From the NCBI RefSeq assembly GCF_000336575.1, contig NZ_AOPO01000021.1, positions 1 to 64,000 of the forward strand: 64,000 nucleotides of DNA. Reading direction: 5' to 3'. Below are positions 40,727-48,825 of this stretch, piece after piece. Below the pieces are notes generated by a model. It searched no databases and was not told where the DNA came from. It saw nothing but the letters and a program-made list of their open reading frames with translations. How positions within the stretch are numbered: the first letter of the stretch is position 1; each line of letters opens with the position of its first letter. The translations under genes were made by a program, and so were the position numbers. This DNA comes from Vreelandella titanicae BH1 (GTDB taxonomy: Bacteria; Pseudomonadota; Gammaproteobacteria; Pseudomonadales; Halomonadaceae).

Positions 40727-41785
40727 ATGAAGGCGATTATAAACGTTGGATTAGTCGGCTACGGTTTCGCTAGCCAAACCTTCCACGCACCGCTGATCCA
40801 GGCCACGGAAGGCCTGGATTTGGTCGCGGTCTCTTCAAGCGATGCCGCCAAGGTGCAGGCGTCACTGCCGGATGTTGAGGTAGAGGCTCAGGCATTAGCA
40901 CTTTGCCAGCGCAGTGATATTGACCTGATCGTTATTCCCACTCCTAACGATACCCATTTTTCCCTCGCCAAAGCCGCTCTCTCGGCGGGCAAGCACGTAG
41001 TGGTCGATAAGCCGTTCACGGTGACCCTGTCAGAAGCAAAGCTGCTCAAAAAATTGGCGGATGATAAAGAACGTCTATTGTCGGTGTTTCACAACCGCCG
41101 TTGGGACAGCGATTTCCTGACCGTTAAAGCCCTGCTTGAGGCGGGGACGCTAGGGCGTCTGGTCAATTTCGAATCCCATTTTGATCGTTTCCGTCCGGAA
41201 GTGCGCGATCGCTGGCGCGAGAAGGCCACCCCCGGTGGCGGCATCTGGTTTGATCTGGGGCCGCATTTATTAGATCAAGCCTGCGAGCTGTTTGGCATGC
41301 CCCAGGCTATTCTGCTGGAACTCGGCGTGCTGCGAGATGGCGCCCAGGCTGACGATGACTTCCTCGCGCTGCTCGATTACGAAAGCTTTCGCGTTACCTT
41401 GGCGGCGGGCACGCTGGTGGCCGAACCGACACCGCGCTTCCGGATTAATGGCACCCAAGGCAGCTTCATAAAATACGGCTTAGACCCTCAAGAGGATCGC
41501 TTAAAAGCAGGTGAAGTGCCGACATCCCTGTGGGGCGAAGATACTCAACATGGCACTCTGACACTGCGCGAAGGGGTGGGGGATAACGCACCGCTAACGC
41601 GTCGTGAGCTTCCTACCCTGCCGGGCGACTACCTGGCCTATTACCAAGGTATAGCCGCCGCTATCCGCGATAAGGAGCCACTACCGGTCAGCGCCGATGA
41701 TGCCCTGCGCTCAATGTCCTTGCTGGAAGCCGGGCTGGATAGCCACCGGCAGCGCCGCTGGATCGCATTGAAAACTCATCTTTAG
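40727..41785 (+). CDS. Gfo/Idh/MocA-family NAD(P)-dependent oxidoreductase
   Basis: A 352-aa oxidoreductase. INVGLVGYGFASQTFHAPLI is the Rossmann glycine motif with the family's FHAP segment. GKHVVVDKPFTVTLSEAK corresponds to the E-K-P motif (here D-K-P), with the catalytic Lys. NRRWDSDFLTVKALL and GGGIWFDLGPHLLDQACELFG contain the conserved Asp/His. Similar proteins such as E. coli YdgJ act on sugars or inositol derivatives, but the substrate is not evident. It lies 56 bp behind ilvD and may be in the same transcript, although no metabolic link is obvious. Confidence 0.85.
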   Translation: MKAIINVGLVGYGFASQTFHAPLIQATEGLDLVAVSSSDAAKVQASLPDVEVEAQALALCQRSDIDLIVIPTPNDTHFSLAKAALSAGKHVVVDKPFTVTLSEAKLLKKLADDKERLLSVFHNRRWDSDFLTVKALLEAGTLGRLVNFESHFDRFRPEVRDRWREKATPGGGIWFDLGPHLLDQACELFGMPQAILLELGVLRDGAQADDDFLALLDYESFRVTLAAGTLVAEPTPRFRINGTQGSFIKYGLDPQEDRLKAGEVPTSLWGEDTQHGTLTLREGVGDNAPLTRRELPTLPGDYLAYYQGIAAAIRDKEPLPVSADDALRSMSLLEAGLDSHRQRRWIALKTHL

Positions 41786-41836
41786 AGAGAGGGGCGGGGG
41801 ATTAGTCGCTTTTGCGTGTGAGGAGCCTTCTTATTA

Positions 41837-41953
41837 TGTCATTGCGAGGAGCGTAGCGACGCGGCAATCTCAACCAGCGGCGGCAGTATAACCCCGAGAT
41901 TGCTTCGCTTCGCTCGCAATGACAAAAATGAGGTAGCTTCGCTCACGATGACA
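41837..41953 (+). repeat. Palindromic repeat cluster F (one full unit plus a tail)
   Basis: A full unit runs from TGTCATTGCGAGGAGCGTAG at 41837 to GCAATGACA at 41924. A shortened copy of the closing arm (AGCTTCGCTCACGATGACA) ends at 41952. The orientation is the same as in clusters A-E. It lies between the convergent oxidoreductase and nudE genes. Confidence 0.88.
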
Positions 41954-41993
41954 TCGACCCACCTCGAGCGAAGCTACTGCCTACTTAGATACT

Positions 41994-42635
41994 TCAAAGC
42001 AAATCCGTCGCACTATTGCGCTTCTCTTCCCGCAACCTATCCCGGGCGATATAGAGCGCGGCGATAGCGCGGGCTTCGTGAAAATCCTCGCGCAGTAGTA
42101 GGGCGGGTAGCTCCTCGATGGCGTGGGTTTCCACAATCAATGGCTCTGGCTCATCCCCTGGCAGGCGCTTGGGGTACAGGTCGGTGGCGAGGAGTACCTG
42201 CATACGGTGGCGCATATAGTTGGGTGCCAGCGAAAGCTCGACCAGCGGTTCAATGCGGTGAGCGCCAACGCCACACTCCTCCATCAACTCGCGGTTAGCC
42301 GCGGTAATGATATCTTCGCCAGGGTCGACTAATCCCTTTGGCAGGGTGAGCACATAATCTTCAAATCCAGCGGCGTATTCACGTATCAGCAGCACGTGGT
42401 CTGGGTCGGGCATCGCCACCATCATCACTGCGCCGCGGTCAGCGCCGGTCAAGCGCTCAAATTGGCGCTCTTCTCCGTTAGAAAAACGCAAATCAAGCGA
42501 CTCAATCTGGAATAAACGGCTCTGGGCCACGCTCTTGCGAGCCAAAATTTGCGGCTTTTGCTGGTAGCCCGAACGCTTAGCACTGGCACCTTCAGGGTGA
42601 TTGAAGGTGTCGCGAGTTGGGGGGGGCGTAGACAT
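41994..42635 (-). CDS. nudE: Nudix hydrolase NudE (ADP-sugar / NADH / Ap3A hydrolase)
   Basis: A 213-aa Nudix enzyme. The Nudix box is GLVDPGEDIITAANRELMEEC (positions ~115-135), giving the G-x5-E-x7-RE-x2-EE pattern. FERLTGADRGAVMMVAMPDPDHVLLIREYAAGFEDYVLTLPKG is typical of NudE. GGAGG lies before the ATG at 42635. In enteric bacteria nudE is divergent from a group containing yrfG, hslR and hslO, as here, which supports the assignment over other ADP-ribose pyrophosphatases. It hydrolyses ADP-linked nucleotides such as NADH, ADP-ribose and Ap3A. Confidence 0.88.
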   Translation of the reverse strand: MSTPPPTRDTFNHPEGASAKRSGYQQKPQILARKSVAQSRLFQIESLDLRFSNGEERQFERLTGADRGAVMMVAMPDPDHVLLIREYAAGFEDYVLTLPKGLVDPGEDIITAANRELMEECGVGAHRIEPLVELSLAPNYMRHRMQVLLATDLYPKRLPGDEPEPLIVETHAIEELPALLLREDFHEARAIAALYIARDRLREEKRNSATDLL

Positions 42636-42712
42636 AAAAGTGGGCCTCCATGGCTGGTAAAAGGCGGTTAAGCTACAATAGCACGCTTACTCCTAACGTG
42701 ACTGGAGCGGCA

Positions 42713-43405
42713 ATGATTGATTGGCGCGAGATAGACACCGTCCTCTTGGATATGGACGGCACGCTGCTGGATTTACACTTCGACAGCCACTTTTGGCTCG
42801 AGCACCTGCCGCGGCGCTACCGCGAACTGCACCAACTGGATGAAGCCTCCCAGGAGGCGCTGCGCGCGCGTATTATCGGCGAGCAGGGCACCTTAAACTG
42901 GTACAGCCTGGCGTACTGGAGCCGCGAGCTGGGCGTGGATATCGTCGCTCTGAAGCGCGAAGTCCAGCACTTGATAGGCCTGCGTAGCGATGCTCTGGAT
43001 TTCCTCAAATGGCTCAAACAGGCCCACCCGAGGGTCGTGCTCGCCACTAACGCGGATCGTGCGAGTCTTGCCCTGAAGCTGCCGCTCACCGGTTTGGAAA
43101 GTTACCTGGACGCGATCGTCTCTTCCGAGGACGTAGGAGCCGCCAAAGAGGAGCAGGCGTTTTGGTTTGCGCTACAAGACATCGAAGCCTTTGATCCCAC
43201 GCGTACGCTGTTTATCGACGACAACGCCCGTGTACTCGAGAGCGCTCGTGAGTTTGGCATTAAGCATTTACTGGGCATTAAACAGCCCGACAGCCAGCGG
43301 CCTGAAAAAGAGCTGCAAGAATTTATTGCCCTCGATCGCTTTGCCCACCTGCTACCCGAACAGCTTCCTGAACAGGTGTCAGCAACCCAAGGAGTGCCTA
43401 AATGA
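42713..43405 (+). CDS. yrfG: GMP/IMP nucleotidase (HAD family, YrfG)
   Basis: A 230-aa HAD phosphatase. IDTVLLDMDGTLLDLHFDSH is motif I with the two aspartates. VVLATNADRASLALKL is motif II, SEDVGAAKEEQAFW motif III with Lys, and TLFIDDNARVLESAREFGI motif IV. The start MIDWREIDTVLLDMDGTLLD at 42713 follows GGAG; an open extension upstream to 42650 overlaps the nudE promoter. YrfG-type enzymes dephosphorylate GMP and IMP. It is coupled to hslR by a four-base overlap. Confidence 0.9.
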   Translation: MIDWREIDTVLLDMDGTLLDLHFDSHFWLEHLPRRYRELHQLDEASQEALRARIIGEQGTLNWYSLAYWSRELGVDIVALKREVQHLIGLRSDALDFLKWLKQAHPRVVLATNADRASLALKLPLTGLESYLDAIVSSEDVGAAKEEQAFWFALQDIEAFDPTRTLFIDDNARVLESAREFGIKHLLGIKQPDSQRPEKELQEFIALDRFAHLLPEQLPEQVSATQGVPK

Positions 43406-43791
43406 GTGACAGCGTACGCTTGGACAAATGGCTCTGGGCCGCACGTTTTTTCAAGACCCGCGCACTGGCTAAAAAAGCCATCGAGGGTGGGAAAGTGAAT
43501 TACGACGGCGGCCGCGCTAAAACCAGCAAGCAGGTGGAAATCGGTGCGCTTATTCGCGTGCCCCAGGGCTGGGAGATATTGGAGGTAGAGGTCTTATCGC
43601 TTTCGGATCAACGCCGCGGGGCACCAGAAGCGCGCACGCTCTATGCGGAAACCGAAGAGAGTGTGCAGCGTCGTGCTAAAGAGGCCGAAGCAAGACGCCT
43701 CACTAACGAAGCGATGCAACATCCGCTCAAACGCCCCGACAAAAAGCAGCGCCGCGATATCCAGCGCTTCCAGCGCCATCAGGGTGAGTAA
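43402..43791 (+). CDS. hslR: Ribosome-associated heat-shock protein Hsp15
   Basis: A 129-aa S4-domain RNA-binding protein. VRLDKWLWAARFFKTRALAKKAIEGGKV (S4 motif, ~residues 4-32) is followed by VEIGALIRVPQGWEILEVEV and a basic C-terminal helix (RRAKEAEARRLTNEAMQHPL, KRPDKKQRRDIQRFQRHQG). Hsp15 binds 50S subunits carrying a stalled nascent chain after heat stress. AAGGAG precedes the ATG, which overlaps the yrfG stop. Confidence 0.94.
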   Translation: MSDSVRLDKWLWAARFFKTRALAKKAIEGGKVNYDGGRAKTSKQVEIGALIRVPQGWEILEVEVLSLSDQRRGAPEARTLYAETEESVQRRAKEAEARRLTNEAMQHPLKRPDKKQRRDIQRFQRHQGE

Positions 43792-43857
43792 GCCCACGCA
43801 GTTATATCTTTGCCGCCCTTCAATATTTGCTGTTCTAAAACACTAGGTTGCCAAATT

Positions 43858-44733
43858 ATGTCCGATCAAATTCAACGTTTTATGTTCGATCACACCAATG
43901 TCCGCGGCGAGATCGTCACCCTGGCGGCCGCCTACCACGAAGTGTTGGATCGCCACGCCTACCCGCCGGCGGTGAATGAGCTGCTGGGCGAGCTATTAGC
44001 CGCCGTGGCGTTGCTTACCGATACCGTGAAATTGGATGGCACGTTGAGTATCGAGGTACGTGGACGCGGCGTTCTGTCACTGTTAATGGCCGAGTCCAAC
44101 CCCGGTGGTGAACTGCGCGCGATTGCCCGCATAGCAGAAGACGCCGCGCTGCCCAGCGAGCACGCCAGCTTCCGCGAACTAGTGGGAGAAGGCCAGATCG
44201 TGATTACCCTCGATCCCCGTGAGGGCCACCGCTATCAAGGTATTGTGGCGTTGGATCAAGAGACCCTGGGCGGCTGCCTGGAAGCCTATTTCAGCCAATC
44301 TGAGCAGTTGCCAACCCGCCTCTGGCTGGCCGCCGATGAGAAGCGTGCGGGCGGGTTACTGCTGCAGCGGCTACCAGAAGAGTCACAAAACCAGGATGTC
44401 GATGCCTGGGATCGCAGCGTACAGCTAGCCGATACGATCAAAACGGAAGAACTGCTCGGCCTTGAGCAGCGCGAGGTGCTGCATCGTCTCTATCACGAAG
44501 AGACCGTGCGTGTTTTTGAACCCAAAGCACTGCGCTTTGGCTGCACCTGCTCCCGTGAGCGTATGAGCTACGCGTTGCACTCTCTGGGTAAAGAGGAACT
44601 GCGGGATATTTTGCACGAGCAGGGGGCTATTGATACCCAATGCCACTTTTGCCACACGAAATATCACTACACAGCAGCGGATATTGAAACTTTGTTGGAC
44701 GACCCTGACGCGCCACCGCCCACGATTCACTAA
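43858..44733 (+). CDS. hslO: Redox-regulated chaperone Hsp33
   Basis: A 291-aa chaperone starting MSDQIQRFMFDHTNVRGEIV. The core domain has LLGELLAAVALLTDTVKLDGTLSIEVRG and related motifs. The C-terminal redox switch has CTCSRERM (CxC) and TQCHFCHTKY (CxxC), four cysteines that bind zinc when reduced and form disulfides on oxidation, activating holdase function. The ATG at 43858 is the family start. It stands 66 bp behind hslR, in the enteric order yrfG-hslR-hslO. Confidence 0.95.
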   Translation: MSDQIQRFMFDHTNVRGEIVTLAAAYHEVLDRHAYPPAVNELLGELLAAVALLTDTVKLDGTLSIEVRGRGVLSLLMAESNPGGELRAIARIAEDAALPSEHASFRELVGEGQIVITLDPREGHRYQGIVALDQETLGGCLEAYFSQSEQLPTRLWLAADEKRAGGLLLQRLPEESQNQDVDAWDRSVQLADTIKTEELLGLEQREVLHRLYHEETVRVFEPKALRFGCTCSRERMSYALHSLGKEELRDILHEQGAIDTQCHFCHTKYHYTAADIETLLDDPDAPPPTIH

Positions 44734-44865
44734 GTGTGTAGTCGAAAGCGTATATCAGGGTGTTTACCAGCAGTGCTAGGAGCGCCAATGGATTCAATGA
44801 ATTTGGTGTTTCGTGCAAACGGATGTTTGAATTTTTACTGCGCTGCAACACAAAATGTAGTGCCT

Positions 44866-44885
44866 TTGTAGTAGTTTAACTACAA
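44866..44885. promoter_or_regulatory. TTGTAGT-N6-ACTACAA inverted repeat upstream of pckA
   Basis: Perfect 7-bp arms (44866-44872 and 44879-44885) about 150 bp upstream of the pckA start and 15 bp before the terminator. It is a candidate regulator site. I could not match it with confidence to a known consensus. Confidence 0.4.
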
Positions 44886-44899
44886 GATATTTGATCTGC

Positions 44900-44928
44900 G
44901 CCCCCGTTTCCTGGGGGCTTTCTTTTTG
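44900..44928 (+). terminator. Rho-independent terminator after hslO
   Basis: GCCCCC (44900-44905), loop GTTTCCT, GGGGGC (44913-44918), then TTTCTTTTT. Confidence 0.88.
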
Positions 44929-45034
44929 CCATAATGCGCCGAACTTCAGCGCGCCCAGCCGGTTTCACAGTGGTTGGGATGAACATCAAGGCGTCGGTGA
45001 CGCCCGGTAAACCGAGAGAAGCCCAGGAATCGAA

Positions 45035-46591
45035 ATGACCACGACTCAAGCCGCTCCCCAATCCCACGTTAATCTCAGCAGCGCCGAACTAGTCGAGCGC
45101 GCAGTGGCACGTGGCGAAGGCCGCCTCTCAGCCAACGGCGCCTTGGTAGTCAAGACCGGCCTGCGTACCGGTCGCTCACCGAAAGACCGCTATATCGTTG
45201 ATGAGCCCTCCACTAGCAGCCAAATCGATTGGGGCAACGTTAACCAGCCCTTCGACGCCGGCAAGTTCAACGCCCTGTGGGAGCGAGTCAATGACCACCT
45301 GGTCAGCCAAGAGCATTTTGTCTCTGAGCTGCACGTGGGCAGTGATTCCACTCACTACCTGCCGGTGCGCGTCACCACCGAAACCGCTTGGCAAAACCTG
45401 TTTGGCCGCACCATGTTTGTACGCCCTCAGGCCTACAATCAAGCAGTTAAAGACGAGTGGACGATTCTTAACGCCCCAGGCTTTGAGTGTGACCCTGCTC
45501 GCGATGGCACCAACTCTGACGGCTGCGTGATTCTCAACTTCGCCGAGAAAAAAGTGCTTATCGCGGGTATGCGCTACGCCGGTGAAATGAAGAAAGCCAT
45601 GTTCTCGGTGCAGAACTTCCTGCTGCCAGCCGCCGACGTACTGCCCATGCACTGCTCGGCGAACGTGGGTGAAGATGGTGAAACCTGTCTCTTCTTCGGT
45701 CTCTCTGGCACTGGTAAAACCACGCTCTCGGCGGATCAGGCGCGCTTCTTGATCGGTGATGACGAGCACGCTTGGGGAGATGGAGTCGTCTTCAATATGG
45801 AAGGTGGCTGCTACGCCAAATGTATCGATCTTTCCGAAAAGAATGAGCCGGTCATCTGGAACGCTATCAAGTTTGGCACCGTACTGGAAAACGTGGTGCT
45901 GGACGACCGTCGTGAGCCTGATTATGCCGACGATAGCCTGACCCAAAACTCCCGCGCCGCGTACCCGTTAGAGCACGTTGAGAAGCGCGTAGCGGAAAAC
46001 CTGGCGGGCGAGCCGAATGCCATCGTGTTCCTGACCTGCGATATGTCCGGCGTACTGCCCCCAGTGTCGATTCTTTCCAAAGAAGCCGCGGCGTATCACT
46101 TTCTGTCCGGTTACACCGCTAAAGTGGGCTCCACTGAAATGGGCTCCTCTGAAGGCCTGGCCGCCACATTCTCTACCTGCTTTGGTGCACCGTTCTTCCC
46201 GCGTCCTGCCCGTGAGTACGCTGATCTATTGATCAAGCGTGTCGAGAAAAAAGACGCCCAGGTGTATCTGGTTAATACCGGCTGGACTGGCGGCGCTTAC
46301 GGCGAAGGTGGCGCACGCTTCTCCATTCCGACCACGCGGGCCATCATCAGCGCGATTCAGTCTGGCGTGCTGCGCGACATCGAGACCAAGCACATCGATG
46401 GGCTCAATCTGCAAGTGCCGCTTGCCGTGCCGGGCGTTGATTCCAGCCTGCTCGACCCGCGTGAAACCTGGCAAGACCGTGACGCCTACGACCGCCACCT
46501 CAAAGACCTGGCGACCAAATTCGTCGATAACTTCAAGAAATTTGAAGGCGTCAATGAGGCCATTATCCAGGCAGGCCCCCAACTGACCTGA
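45035..46591 (+). CDS. pckA: Phosphoenolpyruvate carboxykinase (ATP)
   Basis: A 518-aa gluconeogenic enzyme that converts oxaloacetate and ATP to PEP, ADP and CO2. GRSPKDRYIVDEP near residue 45 is the oxaloacetate-binding Arg segment. MHCSANVGEDGETCLFFGLSGTGKTTLSAD near 205-235 has the kinase-1a P-loop, IGDDEHAWGDGVVFNMEGGCYAKC near 245-265 the kinase-2 metal site, and YLVNTGWTGGAYGEGGARFSI the adenine-binding part. The size matches bacterial ATP-dependent forms. CAGGAA precedes the ATG. A terminator follows at 46728. Its place behind hslO is shared with enteric bacteria. Confidence 0.96.
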   Translation: MTTTQAAPQSHVNLSSAELVERAVARGEGRLSANGALVVKTGLRTGRSPKDRYIVDEPSTSSQIDWGNVNQPFDAGKFNALWERVNDHLVSQEHFVSELHVGSDSTHYLPVRVTTETAWQNLFGRTMFVRPQAYNQAVKDEWTILNAPGFECDPARDGTNSDGCVILNFAEKKVLIAGMRYAGEMKKAMFSVQNFLLPAADVLPMHCSANVGEDGETCLFFGLSGTGKTTLSADQARFLIGDDEHAWGDGVVFNMEGGCYAKCIDLSEKNEPVIWNAIKFGTVLENVVLDDRREPDYADDSLTQNSRAAYPLEHVEKRVAENLAGEPNAIVFLTCDMSGVLPPVSILSKEAAAYHFLSGYTAKVGSTEMGSSEGLAATFSTCFGAPFFPRPAREYADLLIKRVEKKDAQVYLVNTGWTGGAYGEGGARFSIPTTRAIISAIQSGVLRDIETKHIDGLNLQVPLAVPGVDSSLLDPRETWQDRDAYDRHLKDLATKFVDNFKKFEGVNEAIIQAGPQLT

Positions 46592-46727
46592 GCATCAGTT
46601 GATGACTTGGACGTCAGTTGACCAGCGTGTCAGGCCGCTAGAAAAAGTAGCAGAAAAAAGTAGCGTGCCAGTGTAAGTAAGTCGCACCCAATAGCGACTA
46701 AACTACACAGAAATGATCGACCTCAGA

Positions 46728-46760
46728 ATGGGACAGCGCCACGGCACTGTCCCATTTTTA
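46728..46760 (+). terminator. Rho-independent terminator between pckA and msrB
   Basis: ATGGGACAG (46728-46736), 10-nt loop, CTGTCCCAT (46747-46755), followed by TTTTATT. Confidence 0.9.
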
Positions 46761-46815
46761 TTGGCTCTTTTGCTGGCCGATTATTTTCCTTGCCAATTTC
46801 TGGGGAGTGATTCTC

Positions 46816-47322
46816 ATGAAAAGACGTCAATTTTTAGGCCTGGCCGGACTAACCGGCGCGGTCGGGGTGATACCTGGACTGTCATTTGGCTTTCCACGGC
46901 TTGACCTGGAGGCTGCACCAGGCCTGGAGCCACTGGAGCTTAGTGAAGCCGAATGGCGTGAACGACTCTCCGATGAAGCCTTTGATGTACTCCGAAAGGC
47001 AGGCACTGAGCCCGCCTTTTCAAGCCCGTTGGACAAGGAGTGGGGGGATGGTGAATACCGCTGCGCTGGCTGCGATCTGTTACTCTTCACCAGTGAAATG
47101 AAATATGATTCCGGTACCGGTTGGCCAAGCTTTTTCGAACACGTGGAAGGGCATATGCTGACCGAGCTGGACTTCAAGCTGGTTTGGCCCCGTACCGAAT
47201 ACCACTGCGCCCGCTGCGGTGGCCATCAGGGCCACGTCTTCGAAGATGGCCCCGAACCCACCGGCTTGCGCTGGTGCAACAATGGCGTTGCCTTGCGCTT
47301 CGTGCCTGCTGAATCGAGCTAG
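46816..47322 (+). CDS. msrB: Exported methionine-R-sulfoxide reductase MsrB (Tat-type signal)
   Basis: A 168-aa protein. MKRRQFLGLAGLTGAVGVIP has twin arginines and RRxFL, as in Tat signals, so it is probably sent folded to the periplasm. The MsrB domain begins near residue 36 (LELSEAEWRERLSDEAFDVL). Two CxxC pairs for zinc are CAGC and CARC. DSGTGWPSFFEH is the family segment, and GLRWCNNGVALRF holds the catalytic Cys (usual form RYCxNS). The enzyme reduces methionine-R-sulfoxide in proteins. Export suggests repair of envelope proteins. GGGGAG lies 8 nt before the ATG. Confidence 0.88.
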   Translation: MKRRQFLGLAGLTGAVGVIPGLSFGFPRLDLEAAPGLEPLELSEAEWRERLSDEAFDVLRKAGTEPAFSSPLDKEWGDGEYRCAGCDLLLFTSEMKYDSGTGWPSFFEHVEGHMLTELDFKLVWPRTEYHCARCGGHQGHVFEDGPEPTGLRWCNNGVALRFVPAESS

Positions 47323-47366
47323 GCTGCCGAGCGGGGGGAGGATAGAACAATCATTAGGAGTGTTGC

Positions 47367-48554
47367 GTGAAAGGTTGGCTCCAACAACGATGGACTCGAA
47401 AGAAACTCGCCAGCATCCATAACCTGCATGATGTTGAGCGGCTGGCCCGAAAAGTGTTGCCCAGGCCAATTTTTGGCTATATCGACCATGTGGCCGAGGA
47501 TGGGCGAACCCAGCGAGCCAACCTCACCGCTTTTGATGATTACCGCTTTTTGCCCAATGCGTTTGTCAACGTCTCGCAGATTGATCTGCACACCGAGCTT
47601 TATGGCAAACGCTATACCGTTCCGTTCGGTATCGCCCCCATGGGCATTAGTGCGCTGTCAACTTACCAGGGCGACTTAGTGCTGGCGCGGGCAGCAGCAA
47701 AGCGCAACCTGCCCATGGTTATGAGTGGTTCATCGCTTGTGCCCATGGAGGAGGTGGCTAAGGTGGAGGGAGCCGACTGGTTTCAGGCCTACCTGCCCGG
47801 TACCCCAGAAGGTATCGAGGCCCTGCTCGAGCGGATCAAGCGAGCCGGCTTCAAGAAGCTGGTGGTAACGCTTGATTACCCGGTGCCGCCCAATCCCGAC
47901 AATTTCCGCCGTTCGGGATTTTCATCCCCTCTCGAGCCAACCCTTCGCCTAGCATTTGACGGTCTGATACGGCCTAGTTGGCTATGCAATACCTTCCTGC
48001 GCACCTTGTGGAAGCACGGTATGCCGCATTTTGAAAACAACTATGCCGAGCGGGGCGCTCCCGTTATCTCCCGCCAAGCAGCGCGGGACTTTTCGGGGCG
48101 GCGCCATTTTGACTGGGGTTATCTCGATCTTGTACGGCGCCTGTGGCCCGACACCTTGATCGTCAAAGGGATATTAAACCCGGAAGACGCAGTACGTGCT
48201 CAGCGGGCAGGGGTTGATGGCATTATTCTTTCAAACCATGGCGCACGCCAGTTGGATTGCACCATTTCCCCGCTCCAGGTGCTGCCCGAGATCAAGCGTC
48301 GCGTTAGTGATATCCCTATTATGATCGACAGCGGCTTCCGGCGTGGTACTGATGTGATCAAGGCGCTGGCATTGGGGGCTGATTTTGTCTTTGTAGGGCG
48401 CCCCTTCAACTACGCCGCCGCCTGCGCGGGGCAGGCCGGGGTAGAGCATGTCGCCGATCTTTTACAGCGTGAAATTGAGCGCAATATGGCTTTGCTAGGG
48501 CTGACCAGTCTCTCACAGCTAGACCGCTCCTGCCTCTACCTATCAACAGTGTGA
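47367..48554 (+). CDS. FMN-dependent alpha-hydroxy-acid dehydrogenase (lactate/mandelate dehydrogenase family)
   Basis: A 395-aa flavoenzyme from a GTG at 47367 with AGGAG 6 nt upstream. FGIAPMGISALSTYQGDLVLARAA binds FMN and substrate, GADWFQAYLPG and LVVTLDYPVPPNPDNFRR follow, LIVKGILNPEDAVRAQRAGVDGIILSNHGARQLD contains the catalytic His and substrate Arg, and MIDSGFRRGTDVIKALALGADFVFVGRP is the FMN-phosphate site. It oxidises a 2-hydroxy acid to the 2-oxo acid. The substrate (L-lactate, mandelate or other) cannot be told. Members that work with the respiratory chain attach to the membrane by a loop around residues 180-210, which here contains hydrophobic residues (LIRPSWLCNTFLRTLW). Confidence 0.85.
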   Translation: MKGWLQQRWTRKKLASIHNLHDVERLARKVLPRPIFGYIDHVAEDGRTQRANLTAFDDYRFLPNAFVNVSQIDLHTELYGKRYTVPFGIAPMGISALSTYQGDLVLARAAAKRNLPMVMSGSSLVPMEEVAKVEGADWFQAYLPGTPEGIEALLERIKRAGFKKLVVTLDYPVPPNPDNFRRSGFSSPLEPTLRLAFDGLIRPSWLCNTFLRTLWKHGMPHFENNYAERGAPVISRQAARDFSGRRHFDWGYLDLVRRLWPDTLIVKGILNPEDAVRAQRAGVDGIILSNHGARQLDCTISPLQVLPEIKRRVSDIPIMIDSGFRRGTDVIKALALGADFVFVGRPFNYAAACAGQAGVEHVADLLQREIERNMALLGLTSLSQLDRSCLYLSTV

Positions 48555-48627
48555 TTACGTGCCTCGGCCATGTGCATAACGTGCACATCCCCTTGGAATC
48601 CCCACATCCATGTGCATGCGAGATTTA

Positions 48628-48793
48628 GTAGCGCGTGGTAAGCCTAAGGCGCACCCGCGGAAGCAGCGCGAAGCGGTGCCGGGGTTGGTTCGTATAGGCA
48701 GTGTTGGTTGGGTGCCATGGGGCGTCGTTCCGCCGCCTCCCGCGGGTGCCTCCAAACGCTCGCTGAGCTCGCTTTCTCGTTACCACGCGCTAC
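48628..48793. repeat. MITE-like palindromic element, copy 1
   Basis: GTAGCGCGTGGTAA (48628-48641) and TTACCACGCGCTAC (48780-48793) are perfect terminal inverted repeats. Inner arms GCACCCGCGG and CCGCGGGTGC fold the middle. The element is ~166 bp with no reading frame of note. A shorter copy follows at 48826-48974. Confidence 0.88.
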
Positions 48794-48825
48794 GGGTTCT
48801 GCACCAAGCGAAATCGATGGGTTCT

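Larger units (their letters stand above)
44734..45034. other. Leader region between hslO and pckA
   Basis: No gene is seen in these 301 bp. It contains an inverted repeat (44866-44885), a strong terminator (44900-44927) and, after that, the start region of pckA. A weak promoter-like pair TTGAAT (44827) / CAAAAT (44851) precedes the inverted repeat, so a short RNA ending at the terminator is possible but not well supported. Confidence 0.5.

Noticed and set aside
44866..44885. HexR-type operator for pckA
   Set aside because: HexR sites have a shorter spacing between half sites. The dyad here has a 6-nt centre between 7-bp arms and does not fit.
45176..45946. 256-codon frame antisense to pckA
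   Set aside because: pckA is complete with all motifs. The antisense frame arises from its codon bias and has no recognisable domain.
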